DNA from: a bacterium YEK0313
GTDB taxonomy: Bacteria; Pseudomonadota; Alphaproteobacteria; Rhizobiales; Phreatobacteraceae
Length of the DNA: 64,000 nt
Direction of reading: 5' to 3'
Assembly (NCBI GenBank): GCA_000751295.2
Contig: CCMO02000001.1
Location: 4,058,615-4,122,614, forward strand
Part shown: piece by piece, positions 28,319 to 35,985 of the stretch
Layout: every line of letters begins with the position of its first letter
How positions within the stretch are numbered: the stretch's first letter is position 1
The notes under the pieces: model-generated
Databases searched by the model: none
Seen by the model: the letters and a program-made list of their open reading frames with translations, nothing else
What the model was told of the DNA's origin: nothing
Position numbers and translations under genes: made by a program

Positions 28319-29476
28319 TTACGACGCCGGCGCAGTGGCGGTCTGCGCCGGCATGGGTGCAACCGGCATTCCCGGGAAAATCTTCTGCAAATTGCCGCTG
28401 ATGATGCGGTCGGTCTCGCGGATGCCGCGGGTCACCGCGACCAGCGGCCCTTCGATGGCGCCGAGCTGGACCGGCCTGACACCGACCTTGCCGTCCTCTT
28501 CGACGACATAGACGAACTTGCCGAGCTGGTTCGAGCCGATCGCCACCTGCGGCACCAGCAGCGTGTCCGGACGCTCGCCGATATGCAGGCGAATATTCAC
28601 ATATTGGCCCGGCAGCAGGCTGAAATCGGCATTCTCGATGGTTGCGCGCGCAATGATCGTGCCGGTCGAGCGGTCCACCGCATTGTCGACGAAGGTGAGC
28701 TCGCCGCGATGGCGTGCCTCGGCCTCGTTCGGCACACGCACCAGGGCCTCGATCTTGCCGGCCGCACGCGCCTTCTGGATCTCGACCAGGTCGCCCTCGC
28801 TCGGATTGAAGGTGACGTAGATCGGGCTGAGCTGCACCAGCGTGTTGAGCGGCGTACCGGCCGCGCTGATCAGCGTGCCGACCGGTGCCTGGTTGCGGCC
28901 GAGCCGGCCGTTGAACGGCGCCCGGATCTCGGTATAGCCGAGATTGAGCTCGGCGGTGCGCACCGCCGCGCGCGACATGGCGAGCGTCGCTTCGCCCTGC
29001 TGCACGGAGCTCTGGCGCTGCTCGAACGAATCCCGCGCCAGATAGCCGTTGCGGGCAAGGTCGTTGCCGCGATTGAGGTTGGCGCGCTGATAGGCGAGCG
29101 AGGCCGTGTCGCGATCGACCTGGGCCTTGGCGCTGTCGAGCGCCACCTGATAGTCGCGCTGATCGATCTGATAGATCAGCTCGCCTTCCTTCACATCCGA
29201 GCCGTCGGGCCGGGTCTGCTGGGCCATGTAGCCCGTGACCCGCGCCTGAAGCACGACGTTGCGGATGGCTTCCGTCCGCGCGGCATATTCGAGATAGACC
29301 GGAATGGTCCGCTTGACGACATTGGTCACCGGCACGGGCATGGCCTGCTGCTGCTGCTGGCCCGTGGCTGCGGTCGCCCGCACGAGGCCGGGCTGATAGC
29401 GCAGCACGCCATAGGTGCCAGCGGCCGCGGCTGCCACCGCCAGCACCGCGCCGAATCTGACTTTTCCAATCGGCAT
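28319..29476 (-). CDS. RND efflux periplasmic adaptor subunit
   Basis: Membrane fusion protein of 385 aa that joins the inner-membrane pump to an outer-membrane channel. It has an N-terminal membrane anchor (residues 8-25) then a Gln-run. The lipoyl half-motifs are VVLQARVTGYMAQQTRPDGSDVKEGELIYQID and LGYTEIRAPFNGRLGRNQAPVGTLI, enclosing an alpha-helical hairpin rich in Ala, Arg and Gln. The beta-barrel and membrane-proximal domains follow. It lies 16 nt after the permease stop, so the order is permease then adaptor, the reverse of acrAB. No outer-membrane channel gene is in the window. Confidence 0.94.
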   Translation of the reverse strand: MPIGKVRFGAVLAVAAAAAGTYGVLRYQPGLVRATAATGQQQQQAMPVPVTNVVKRTIPVYLEYAARTEAIRNVVLQARVTGYMAQQTRPDGSDVKEGELIYQIDQRDYQVALDSAKAQVDRDTASLAYQRANLNRGNDLARNGYLARDSFEQRQSSVQQGEATLAMSRAAVRTAELNLGYTEIRAPFNGRLGRNQAPVGTLISAAGTPLNTLVQLSPIYVTFNPSEGDLVEIQKARAAGKIEALVRVPNEAEARHRGELTFVDNAVDRSTGTIIARATIENADFSLLPGQYVNIRLHIGERPDTLLVPQVAIGSNQLGKFVYVVEEDGKVGVRPVQLGAIEGPLVAVTRGIRETDRIISGNLQKIFPGMPVAPMPAQTATAPAS

Positions 29477-29492
29477 GAGGTTGTCCCCCGTC

Positions 29493-32400
29493 TTATTCTG
29501 CGGGATGGGCGTGTCCCGCCGACCCGTGCATGGAGCCCGGCGTCGCCGCCGGATGTTTCAAGGTTTTCTCGCGCCAGGTTTCGATCATCGCATAGAAGAC
29601 CGGCACGAAGATGAGCGTCAGGACGGTCGCCACCAGCATGCCGCCGAAGACGGCGGTGCCGAGCGACTGGCGGCTGGCCGCGCCGGCGCCGGTCGCCAGC
29701 ACCAGCGGCACGACGCCGAGGATGAAGGCGAACGCCGTCATCAGGATCGGCCGGAGCCTGAGCCGGGCGGCCTCCGTCGCGGCGTCGAGGATGGAGAGGC
29801 CGTCCTCGCGCCGGCGCTTGGCGAATTCGATGATCAGGATCGCGTTCTTGGCGGCAAGGCCGATCAGCATGACGAAACCGATCTGCGAATAGACGTCGAG
29901 CTGCATGCCGCGCAGCCAGATGGCACCGAGCGCGCCGAACAGGGCGAGCGGCACCGAGAGCAGGACCATGAAGGGCATGGACCAGCTCTCGTACTGCGCG
30001 GCCAGGATCAGGAAGACGAAGACCAGCGCGAGGGCGAACACCACGATGGCGACCGAACCGGCCCGGAGCTCCTGATAGGTGATGCCGGTCCATTCGTAGC
30101 CGAAATCGCGCGGCAGCGCGGCGGCGGCGGCCCGCTGCATGGCCTGGATCGCCTGGCCCGACGAGAAGCCCGGCGCGGCATTGCCGTTGATCAGCGCCGA
30201 GCCGTAATTGTTGTAGTGCGAGACCGTCTCGGGGCCGACGATCGGCTGCAGCGAGCCGAGCGTCGACAGCGGTACCATGGCGCCCTGGTTGTTGCGCACA
30301 TAGAGCTTGGTGAGGTCGGTCGCCTCGGCGCGCGAGGCCTGATTGGCCTGCAGGGTGACGCGGAAGGTGCGGCCGAACAGGTTGAAGTCGTTCACATAGA
30401 GCGAGCCGAGATAGATCTGCAGCGTGTTGAACACGTCGGGCATGTTCAGGCCCAGCATCTTCGCCTTGTTCCGGTCGAGGTCGTAGCGGTACTGCGGCGT
30501 CGAGGTCGAGAAGGTCGTGAACAGCGTCTGCGGATTGAGCTCCGGCTGCTTGCGCGCCTCCGCGATCAGCGCCTGCGTCGCCTCGTTCACCGCGAAGGCG
30601 CCGCGCCCGGACAGGTCCTCGACCTGGAACTCGAAGCCGCCGGTCGTGCCGAGGCCCTGGATCGAGGGCGGCTCGAAGGCCAGCACCATCGCGTCCGGCA
30701 TGAAGAACAGCTTGGGCCGGACGCCGTTGACGATGGCGGTGGCGCTCTGGTCCGGCCCGCGATCCTTCCATGGCTTCAGGATCGCGAAGAACACGCCGGC
30801 ATTCGACTGCGCCGCGAAGGTCAGGAAGTTGAAGCCGGTGACCGAGATGACGTTCTCGACCCCGGGCGTGGCAAGCAGCGTGTCGCGCGCCTGCCGCGCC
30901 ACCGCGTCGGTGCGTTCGAGCGAGGCGCCGTCCGGCAGCTGCATGACGACGAAGAAGTAGCCCTGGTCCTCAACCGGCAGGAAGGCCGAAGGGACGCGCG
31001 TCGAGATGAGGTAGGTCGCGCCGATAATACCGACGAAGGCGGCCATCAGCAGCCATCGGAACCGGACCAGCCCATGCACCGAGGCGGCATAGGCGTGCGA
31101 CATCCAATGGAAGCCGTTGTTGAACCAGCGGTAGAAGAAGAAGTTGCTCGGCGGCCGGTGCCTGAGGAAAGCGGCCGACAGGGCCGGGCTGAGGGTCAGC
31201 GAGTTGAACGCGGATATGCCGACCGAGATCGCGACCGTCAGGGCGAACTGGTTGTAGAGCTGGCCGGTAACGCCGGGAATGAAGGCGACGGGAATGAACA
31301 CCGCCATCAGCACCGCGGTGGTCGCGATGATCGGCCCGGTCACTTCCTTCATCGCCAGATGCGCCGCCTCCAGCGGCGGGTGCCCGGCCTCCAATTGTCG
31401 CTCGACGTTCTCGACCACCACGATGGCGTCGTCGACCACCAGGCCGATCGCCAGCACCATGCCGAGCAGGCTCAGCATGTTCAGCGAGAAGCCGAGCATC
31501 AGCATCACCACCATGGTCGCGATCAGCGAGACCGGGATGGCGATGATGGGAATGATCGTGGTCCGCCAGCTCTGCAGGAAGACGAAGACGACGAGGACGA
31601 CCAGCGCGAGCGCCTCCAGGAGCGTCTTGACGACATCCTCCATCGCCGCCGAGACGAAACGGGTCGTGTCGTAGAAGATGCCGTAGCTGATGCCCTGCGG
31701 GAACCGCTCGGCGAGCTCCTTCATCTTGGCTTCGACATTTTCCTTCAGCTGCAGCGAATTCGAGCCCGGCGCCTGGAACACGCCGAGCACGATGGTCGGC
31801 TTGTCGTTGAAATAGGTGCTGGACGAATAGAGCAGCGCGCCGAGCTCGATGCGCGCGACGTCGCGCAGGCGCACCAGCGAGCCGGCCGCCGAATTGGCGC
31901 GCACGACGATCTCGCCGAACTGTTCGGGATCGCTCAGCCTGCCGCGGGCATTGACCTGGACCTCGAAGGCCGTGCCGGCCGGCGTCGGCGGCTGGCCGAT
32001 CTTGCCGGCGGCGACCTGGACGTTCTGCTCCTGCACCGCCTGCTGGACGTCGACGGCGGTGATGCCGAGATTGGCGAGCTTGTCGGGATCGAGCCAGATG
32101 CGCATCGAATAGCGCCGCTCGCCGAAGATCTGGACGTCGCCCACCCCGTGTACGCGCTTCAGCGGGTCGACGATCTGCAGATAGGCAAAATTGCTGAGAC
32201 CGACCGCATCCACCGAATTGTCGGGCGAGACGACGTTGACGATCAGCACGAAATTCGGGTTCTGCTTGAGGATCGTGACGCCGCTCTGGTTGACGATGCC
32301 CGGCAGCGCGGGCGCTGCCTGCGACACGCGGTTCTGCACGTCGACCGCGGCGATCGACAGCGAATAGCCGACCTCGAAGGTGACCGTAATGCGCGCGGAA

Positions 32401-32657
32401 CCGTCGTTCGAACTGGTCGAGGACATGTAGGTCATGCCCGGCACGCCGTTGATCGCCTGCTCGAGCGGCGTCGTCACCGTATCGGCGACGACCTGCGCGC
32501 TGGCGCCGGGATAGTTCGCCGCCACCACGACCTGCGGCGGCGTGATGTTCGGAAACTGTGCGACCGGCAGCAGGAAATAGGCAATCGCCCCGGCCAGCAC
32601 CATGATGATGGCGATGGCCGAGGCGAAGATGGGACGGTGAATGAAAAATCCGACCAT
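29493..32657 (-). CDS. RND family efflux permease (HAE1/AcrB type)
   Basis: Inner-membrane proton antiporter of 1054 aa with twelve helices and two large periplasmic loops. It starts MVGFFIHRPIFASAIAIIMVLAGAIA and contains GIGLVVDDAIVVVENVERQL-type motif with the conserved Asp pair in helix 4, plus FEPPSIQGLGTTGGFEFQ in the drug-binding lobe and MLIGLAAKNAILIIEFAK in helix 10-11. All are typical of hydrophobic-and-amphiphilic drug exporters. It starts 3 nt after the stop of a small upstream gene and precedes the adaptor. Divergent tetR with paired inverted repeats suggests repression relieved by a ligand. Substrate unknown. Confidence 0.96.
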   Translation of the reverse strand: MVGFFIHRPIFASAIAIIMVLAGAIAYFLLPVAQFPNITPPQVVVAANYPGASAQVVADTVTTPLEQAINGVPGMTYMSSTSSNDGSARITVTFEVGYSLSIAAVDVQNRVSQAAPALPGIVNQSGVTILKQNPNFVLIVNVVSPDNSVDAVGLSNFAYLQIVDPLKRVHGVGDVQIFGERRYSMRIWLDPDKLANLGITAVDVQQAVQEQNVQVAAGKIGQPPTPAGTAFEVQVNARGRLSDPEQFGEIVVRANSAAGSLVRLRDVARIELGALLYSSSTYFNDKPTIVLGVFQAPGSNSLQLKENVEAKMKELAERFPQGISYGIFYDTTRFVSAAMEDVVKTLLEALALVVLVVFVFLQSWRTTIIPIIAIPVSLIATMVVMLMLGFSLNMLSLLGMVLAIGLVVDDAIVVVENVERQLEAGHPPLEAAHLAMKEVTGPIIATTAVLMAVFIPVAFIPGVTGQLYNQFALTVAISVGISAFNSLTLSPALSAAFLRHRPPSNFFFYRWFNNGFHWMSHAYAASVHGLVRFRWLLMAAFVGIIGATYLISTRVPSAFLPVEDQGYFFVVMQLPDGASLERTDAVARQARDTLLATPGVENVISVTGFNFLTFAAQSNAGVFFAILKPWKDRGPDQSATAIVNGVRPKLFFMPDAMVLAFEPPSIQGLGTTGGFEFQVEDLSGRGAFAVNEATQALIAEARKQPELNPQTLFTTFSTSTPQYRYDLDRNKAKMLGLNMPDVFNTLQIYLGSLYVNDFNLFGRTFRVTLQANQASRAEATDLTKLYVRNNQGAMVPLSTLGSLQPIVGPETVSHYNNYGSALINGNAAPGFSSGQAIQAMQRAAAAALPRDFGYEWTGITYQELRAGSVAIVVFALALVFVFLILAAQYESWSMPFMVLLSVPLALFGALGAIWLRGMQLDVYSQIGFVMLIGLAAKNAILIIEFAKRRREDGLSILDAATEAARLRLRPILMTAFAFILGVVPLVLATGAGAASRQSLGTAVFGGMLVATVLTLIFVPVFYAMIETWREKTLKHPAATPGSMHGSAGHAHPAE

Positions 32658-32659
32658 GT

Positions 32660-32884
32660 TCAGCAGGCTCTTGGAAGCTCCGCGGCCTTGCCGGCCCGCG
32701 TCATCGTGTACACACGGGAAGGCGGAAGCGTGGCACGCGGCGCATTGCGCCTCAGGTTATCGGCAACCCCGCGCAACATCGCGCCAAGGGCGCGCGGGTC
32801 GACATCGTCGGCGCGCATCAGCGTCCGGATCATCGGATCGTCGAGCAATTGGTCTACGGTCAGGTCAGCGCAGCGCGTAGCCAT
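32660..32884 (-). CDS. Small conserved protein leading the efflux operon
   Basis: A 74-aa protein of unknown function. An AAAGGAGG ribosome site precedes the ATG at 32884 with good spacing, strong evidence that it is translated. The N-terminus, LTVDQLLDDPMIRTLMRADDVDPRALGAMLRGVADNL, predicts two amphipathic helices and resembles short DD..I...M.AD.V....L proteins seen in the order. It is soluble and has no signal. Its stop lies two bases before the permease ATG, so the two are translationally coupled, and it may be a small accessory or regulatory peptide of the pump. That role is inferred from position only. Confidence 0.75.
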   Translation of the reverse strand: MATRCADLTVDQLLDDPMIRTLMRADDVDPRALGAMLRGVADNLRRNAPRATLPPSRVYTMTRAGKAAELPRAC

Positions 32885-32999
32885 GCAGTCCTCCTTTCCG
32901 GGGACGCGAGCGTCCCCTGATATACAGTCCGTTCTGATGGGACCGGCCCTGGGGCGCCCTCGAATACGCTGGGTCGCAGGCCCTGGAACCGGCTATGCC

Positions 33000-33064
33000 T
33001 TGACAGTTACCGCCCGGAGGATTACCGATCGGTAACAGGCGCCATCTGTTACTAGCCTGTAACA
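33000..33064. promoter_or_regulatory. TetR-efflux operator region with two inverted repeats
   Basis: TTACCGATCGGTAA at 33022-33035 is a perfect 14-nt palindrome. TGTTAC and GTAACA flank a 6-nt spacer at 33047-33064. All half-sites share TTAC/GTAA, and a further GTTAC lies at 33006-33010. A TTGACA at 33000-33005 could be the tetR -35 element. This fits autoregulation and repression of the divergent efflux operon by the adjacent TetR protein. Confidence 0.7.
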
Positions 33065-33077
33065 TCCTCGTCAAGCC

Positions 33078-33701
33078 ATGTCGGACGTCATTTTGCACAA
33101 TTCAGGTAACGTCGAGCTCGCGGCCCTCCGTCCGCGGGAGCGCATCGTGGTCACCGCCCGGGAATTGTTCCAGAAGCACGGTGTCAAGGGCGTCGGCGTC
33201 GACGCCATCGCGGAGACGGCGCTCACCAACAAGATGACGCTCTACCGCCATTTCGGCTCCAAGGACGACCTGATCGTCGAGTGCATGCAGCGGGCGATCG
33301 ACGAATCCCTGCAGTGGTGGGACAGCCTGGAGGTCGAACACCCCGGCGATGCCAGGACCCAGCTCAAGGTCTGGCTGGAACGCTGCAACGACTGTCTCGT
33401 CTCCGATGAGCGCGGCTGCGAGATGGCCACCACCGCGGTCGAGCTGACCGAAGACGATCACCCGGCCCGCAAGGTCATCGAAGCCGGCAAGAAGCAGCAT
33501 CGCGACCGCTTCATCGACCTGTGCCGGCGGGCCGGCCTTGCCGAGCCCGAGCAACTGGCCGACACGCTGTGGCTGCTGTTCGAGGGCGCGCGGATCAGCC
33601 GCCAGAGCGAAGGCGCCGAAGGCCCCTGCGCCCATTTCAAGCGGATGGCCGAGGCCATGATCACGGCGGCCGATCGTTCGAACAACCCTAACGGCCGTTA
33701 G
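33078..33701 (+). CDS. TetR/AcrR family transcriptional regulator
   Basis: A 207-aa repressor. The helix-turn-helix domain spans about residues 20-65: RERIVVTARELFQKHGVKGVGVDAIAE, then TNKMTLYRHFGSKDDLIVECM. The rest is the all-helical ligand-binding domain, with Trp78-79 and Cys105/Cys109/Cys116 (RCNDCLVSDERGC) in the core. It is divergent from the efflux operon with inverted repeats between them, so it likely represses that operon and itself. Ligand unknown. ATG 33078 gives a normal N-terminus but lacks an obvious ribosome site. Confidence 0.94.
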   Translation: MSDVILHNSGNVELAALRPRERIVVTARELFQKHGVKGVGVDAIAETALTNKMTLYRHFGSKDDLIVECMQRAIDESLQWWDSLEVEHPGDARTQLKVWLERCNDCLVSDERGCEMATTAVELTEDDHPARKVIEAGKKQHRDRFIDLCRRAGLAEPEQLADTLWLLFEGARISRQSEGAEGPCAHFKRMAEAMITAADRSNNPNGR

Positions 33702-33751
33702 TCAGTCCCGCGCGTTGCCCCTCGCCCGCAGCCAAAGGTCACTGCCACGCG

Positions 33752-35230
33752 TCACTGCATTGTGACGAGCGCCCGCAAGGCCGCTGGCAGCGCCTCCGGC
33801 AGGTCCTCGGCAATCAGCCCGATGCCGACCGCCGCGGCCGCTTCGCCATGCAGCCAGACCGCCGCCGATGCAGCTTCGAAAGCCGGCATGCGCGCCGCCA
33901 GCAGCCCGGTCACCATGCCGGCCAGAACGTCCCCGGATCCGGCGGTGGCGAGCCAGGGCGGCGCATTGGCGGCGATCGCGGCGCGGCCATCGGGCGCCGC
34001 GACCACCGTATCGGGCCCCTTCAGCACCACGACCGCGCCGGAGCCTGCCGCCGCCGCCCGCGCAGCGGCGAGTTTCGCGTCGGCCGGCGCGCCGAACAGC
34101 CGCGCGAATTCGCCGCCATGCGGCGTCAGCACCACGGGCCGGTCGGCGAGCGTGGCGATGGCCGCGAAAAGATCGGCCGGCGTATCGGCGAAGCTGGTCA
34201 GCGCGTCCGCATCGAGCACCGTCGCCGCGCCGCTGGCCAGCGCCGCCTCGACCAGCGCGCGGGTCGGCGCGCCGATGCCGAGCGCCGGCCCGAGACAGAT
34301 GGCATTGCGCCGGTGGTCGCTCATGAGGCCGGCAAGGTCGGCTGGTCCGTCCGCCTGCGCGAGCATCACGGCGGTCAGATGCGCGGCATTCACGTGCAGG
34401 GCTTCGGCAGGGCTTGCGAGCGTCACGAGCCCCGCCCCTGCCCTCAGCGCCGCGCGCGCCGCGAGCCGCGCGGCTCCGGTCGCCGCCGACCCGCCCGACA
34501 TCACCACGGCATGGCCGCGATCATATTTGTGGGCGTCGATGCGCGGGAATGGGAACAGCGGGCGCCACAGCGCCGGCGCGTTCGCGAAGGTCTTCGGCCT
34601 GATCGTATCGAGCACCGTGTCGGAAATACCGATATCGGCGACCCTGACCGTGCCGCAGTGGAGCCGCCCGGGCAGCAGGAGGTGGCCCGGCTTGCGGCGA
34701 TAGAAGGTCACGGTTTCGGCGGCGGTCACCGCGGCGCCGCGCACCGCGCCCGTCGCGCCGTCGATGCCCGAGGGAATGTCGACGGCCACAACCCGGCAGG
34801 ACGACGCATTGAGCCTTGCGATCACCTCCGCCGTCGCCCCGCTTATGGCGCGCGACAGGCCGGCGCCATAGAGCGCATCGACGACGACGCCGGCCGAGCC
34901 TTCCGACCAGTCCGCGAGGGGCGCCACCGCATCCCGCCATTCGGCATGGGCCGCGGCGGCATCCGCCGCCCGGCCGTCCGGCGGCGCGTCCGCGAAGACG
35001 CTCACCCTGTAGCCGCGATGCTTGAGGATGCGCGCCACGACATAGCCGTCGCCGCCATTGTTGCCGGGGCCGCAGAGGATCGCGACGCGGCCGCCGAGCG
35101 GAGCCTGATGTGACACGGCATCGGCGACGGCCAGGCCGGCGCGCGCCATCAGCACCTGACCGGACAGACCCGAGGCAATGGTCAGCCGGTCGGCCTCGGC
35201 CATTTCGGCGGGCGTGAGCAGCGCGGACAT
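33752..35230 (-). CDS. nnr: Bifunctional NAD(P)H-hydrate epimerase / ADP-dependent dehydratase
   Basis: Repairs damaged NADHX and NADPHX. The 492-aa chain fuses two domains: the YjeF N-terminal epimerase, with VAILCGPGNNGGDGYVVARIL near residue 60, and the ribokinase-like dehydratase from about residue 230, with GHAVVMSGGSAATGAARLA, VVLTPHGGEFARLFG and WLATAGSGDVLAGM. The start at 35230 was chosen because it gives MSALLTPAEMAEADRLTI; the longer frame upstream is not family sequence. It is a soluble cytoplasmic housekeeping enzyme, divergent from glnB. Confidence 0.95.
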   Translation of the reverse strand: MSALLTPAEMAEADRLTIASGLSGQVLMARAGLAVADAVSHQAPLGGRVAILCGPGNNGGDGYVVARILKHRGYRVSVFADAPPDGRAADAAAAHAEWRDAVAPLADWSEGSAGVVVDALYGAGLSRAISGATAEVIARLNASSCRVVAVDIPSGIDGATGAVRGAAVTAAETVTFYRRKPGHLLLPGRLHCGTVRVADIGISDTVLDTIRPKTFANAPALWRPLFPFPRIDAHKYDRGHAVVMSGGSAATGAARLAARAALRAGAGLVTLASPAEALHVNAAHLTAVMLAQADGPADLAGLMSDHRRNAICLGPALGIGAPTRALVEAALASGAATVLDADALTSFADTPADLFAAIATLADRPVVLTPHGGEFARLFGAPADAKLAAARAAAAGSGAVVVLKGPDTVVAAPDGRAAIAANAPPWLATAGSGDVLAGMVTGLLAARMPAFEAASAAVWLHGEAAAAVGIGLIAEDLPEALPAALRALVTMQ

Positions 35231-35376
35231 GCGAAAGACTGGTCGGAAGCGGCAGTTTGCGTCAACCGCGCGTTGAACACGGCTGCCGGCATGGTGAAAA
35301 TTGGCCGGATGAGCCTCATTTGCCCAAAAAGAGTGCAGATCGGAAAGACGGCCTCCCGCTTCGCCGCGCCGCAACA

Positions 35377-35402
35377 TGAACAATCTGCCTTAAATTTGTT
35401 CA
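35377..35402. promoter_or_regulatory. TGAACAA inverted repeat upstream of glnB
   Basis: TGAACAA at 35377-35383 and TTGTTCA at 35396-35402 with a 12-nt spacer, between nnr and glnB. TCTGCCT occurs just inside and just outside it. It could be a regulator site for either divergent gene. It does not match the NtrC consensus. Confidence 0.4.
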
Positions 35403-35505
35403 TTCTGCCTATTCTGGTGCCAAATGCTCGGCAGTGGGACGATCCTTTTTCCGGGCGGCGGCCCGTCCCCTTTGAAAACACGTGCCTTTTCCCGTCGGGC
35501 GGTTC

Positions 35506-35521
35506 TGGCACGCGTCCTGCA
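35506..35521 (+). promoter_or_regulatory. Sigma-54 promoter of glnB-glnA
   Basis: TGGCACG, four bases, then CTGCA: the -24 GG and -12 GC are exactly ten bases apart and the -24 box is perfect, with one change in the -12 box (CTGCA for TTGCA). It ends 65 nt before the glnB ATG. This is the expected promoter type for NtrC-activated nitrogen genes, and IHF (alpha subunit gene in this window) often assists such promoters. Confidence 0.85.
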
Positions 35522-35586
35522 AGCCCGCGAAATGGTTCGAGCGCCGGTGCCCTTCATCGGTCCTGGAACCATAGGAGCAGACCGGA

Positions 35587-35925
35587 ATGAAAAAGATCGA
35601 GGCGATCATCAAGCCGTTCAAACTCGATGAGGTGAAGGAAGCCCTGCAGGAGGTCGGCCTCCAGGGCATCACCGTCACCGAGGCGAAGGGCTTCGGGCGT
35701 CAGAAAGGGCATACGGAGCTCTATCGCGGCGCCGAATATGTCGTTGACTTCCTGCCCAAGGTGAAGATCGAGATCGTGATGCCCGACGAGATGGTCGAAA
35801 AGGCCATCGAGGCGATCCGCAGGGCCGCCCAGACCGGGCGCATCGGCGACGGCAAGATTTTCGTGTCCAGCATCGAGGAAGCGATCCGCATCCGAACCGG
35901 CGAGTCCGGTCTCGACGCCATCTGA
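35587..35925 (+). CDS. glnB: Nitrogen regulatory protein PII
   Basis: Trimeric sensor of 2-oxoglutarate and energy charge, 112 aa. It opens MKKIEAIIKPFKLDEVKEAL; the T-loop has GRQKGHTELYRGAEY with Tyr51, the uridylylation site of GlnD. The C-terminal GDGKIFVSSIEEAIRIRTGE is the second PII signature. It controls GlnE and NtrB, and so glutamine synthetase, whose gene follows by 60 nt. Preceded by a sigma-54 promoter. Confidence 0.98.
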   Translation: MKKIEAIIKPFKLDEVKEALQEVGLQGITVTEAKGFGRQKGHTELYRGAEYVVDFLPKVKIEIVMPDEMVEKAIEAIRRAAQTGRIGDGKIFVSSIEEAIRIRTGESGLDAI

Positions 35926-35985
35926 TTCCGGCGGCCCCGGGGGCCTGCCGCTCTACCGAACGTGCAAACGTAAAAGGAAGCACCA

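Noticed and set aside
29415..33035. A 1206-aa plus-strand open frame
   Set aside because: It is the complement of the RND permease; the translation is Asp/Arg/His-rich without family features.
35430..35445. TGGTGCC...TGC as another sigma-54 site
   Set aside because: GG and GC are eight, not ten, bases apart; the site at 35506 is correct.
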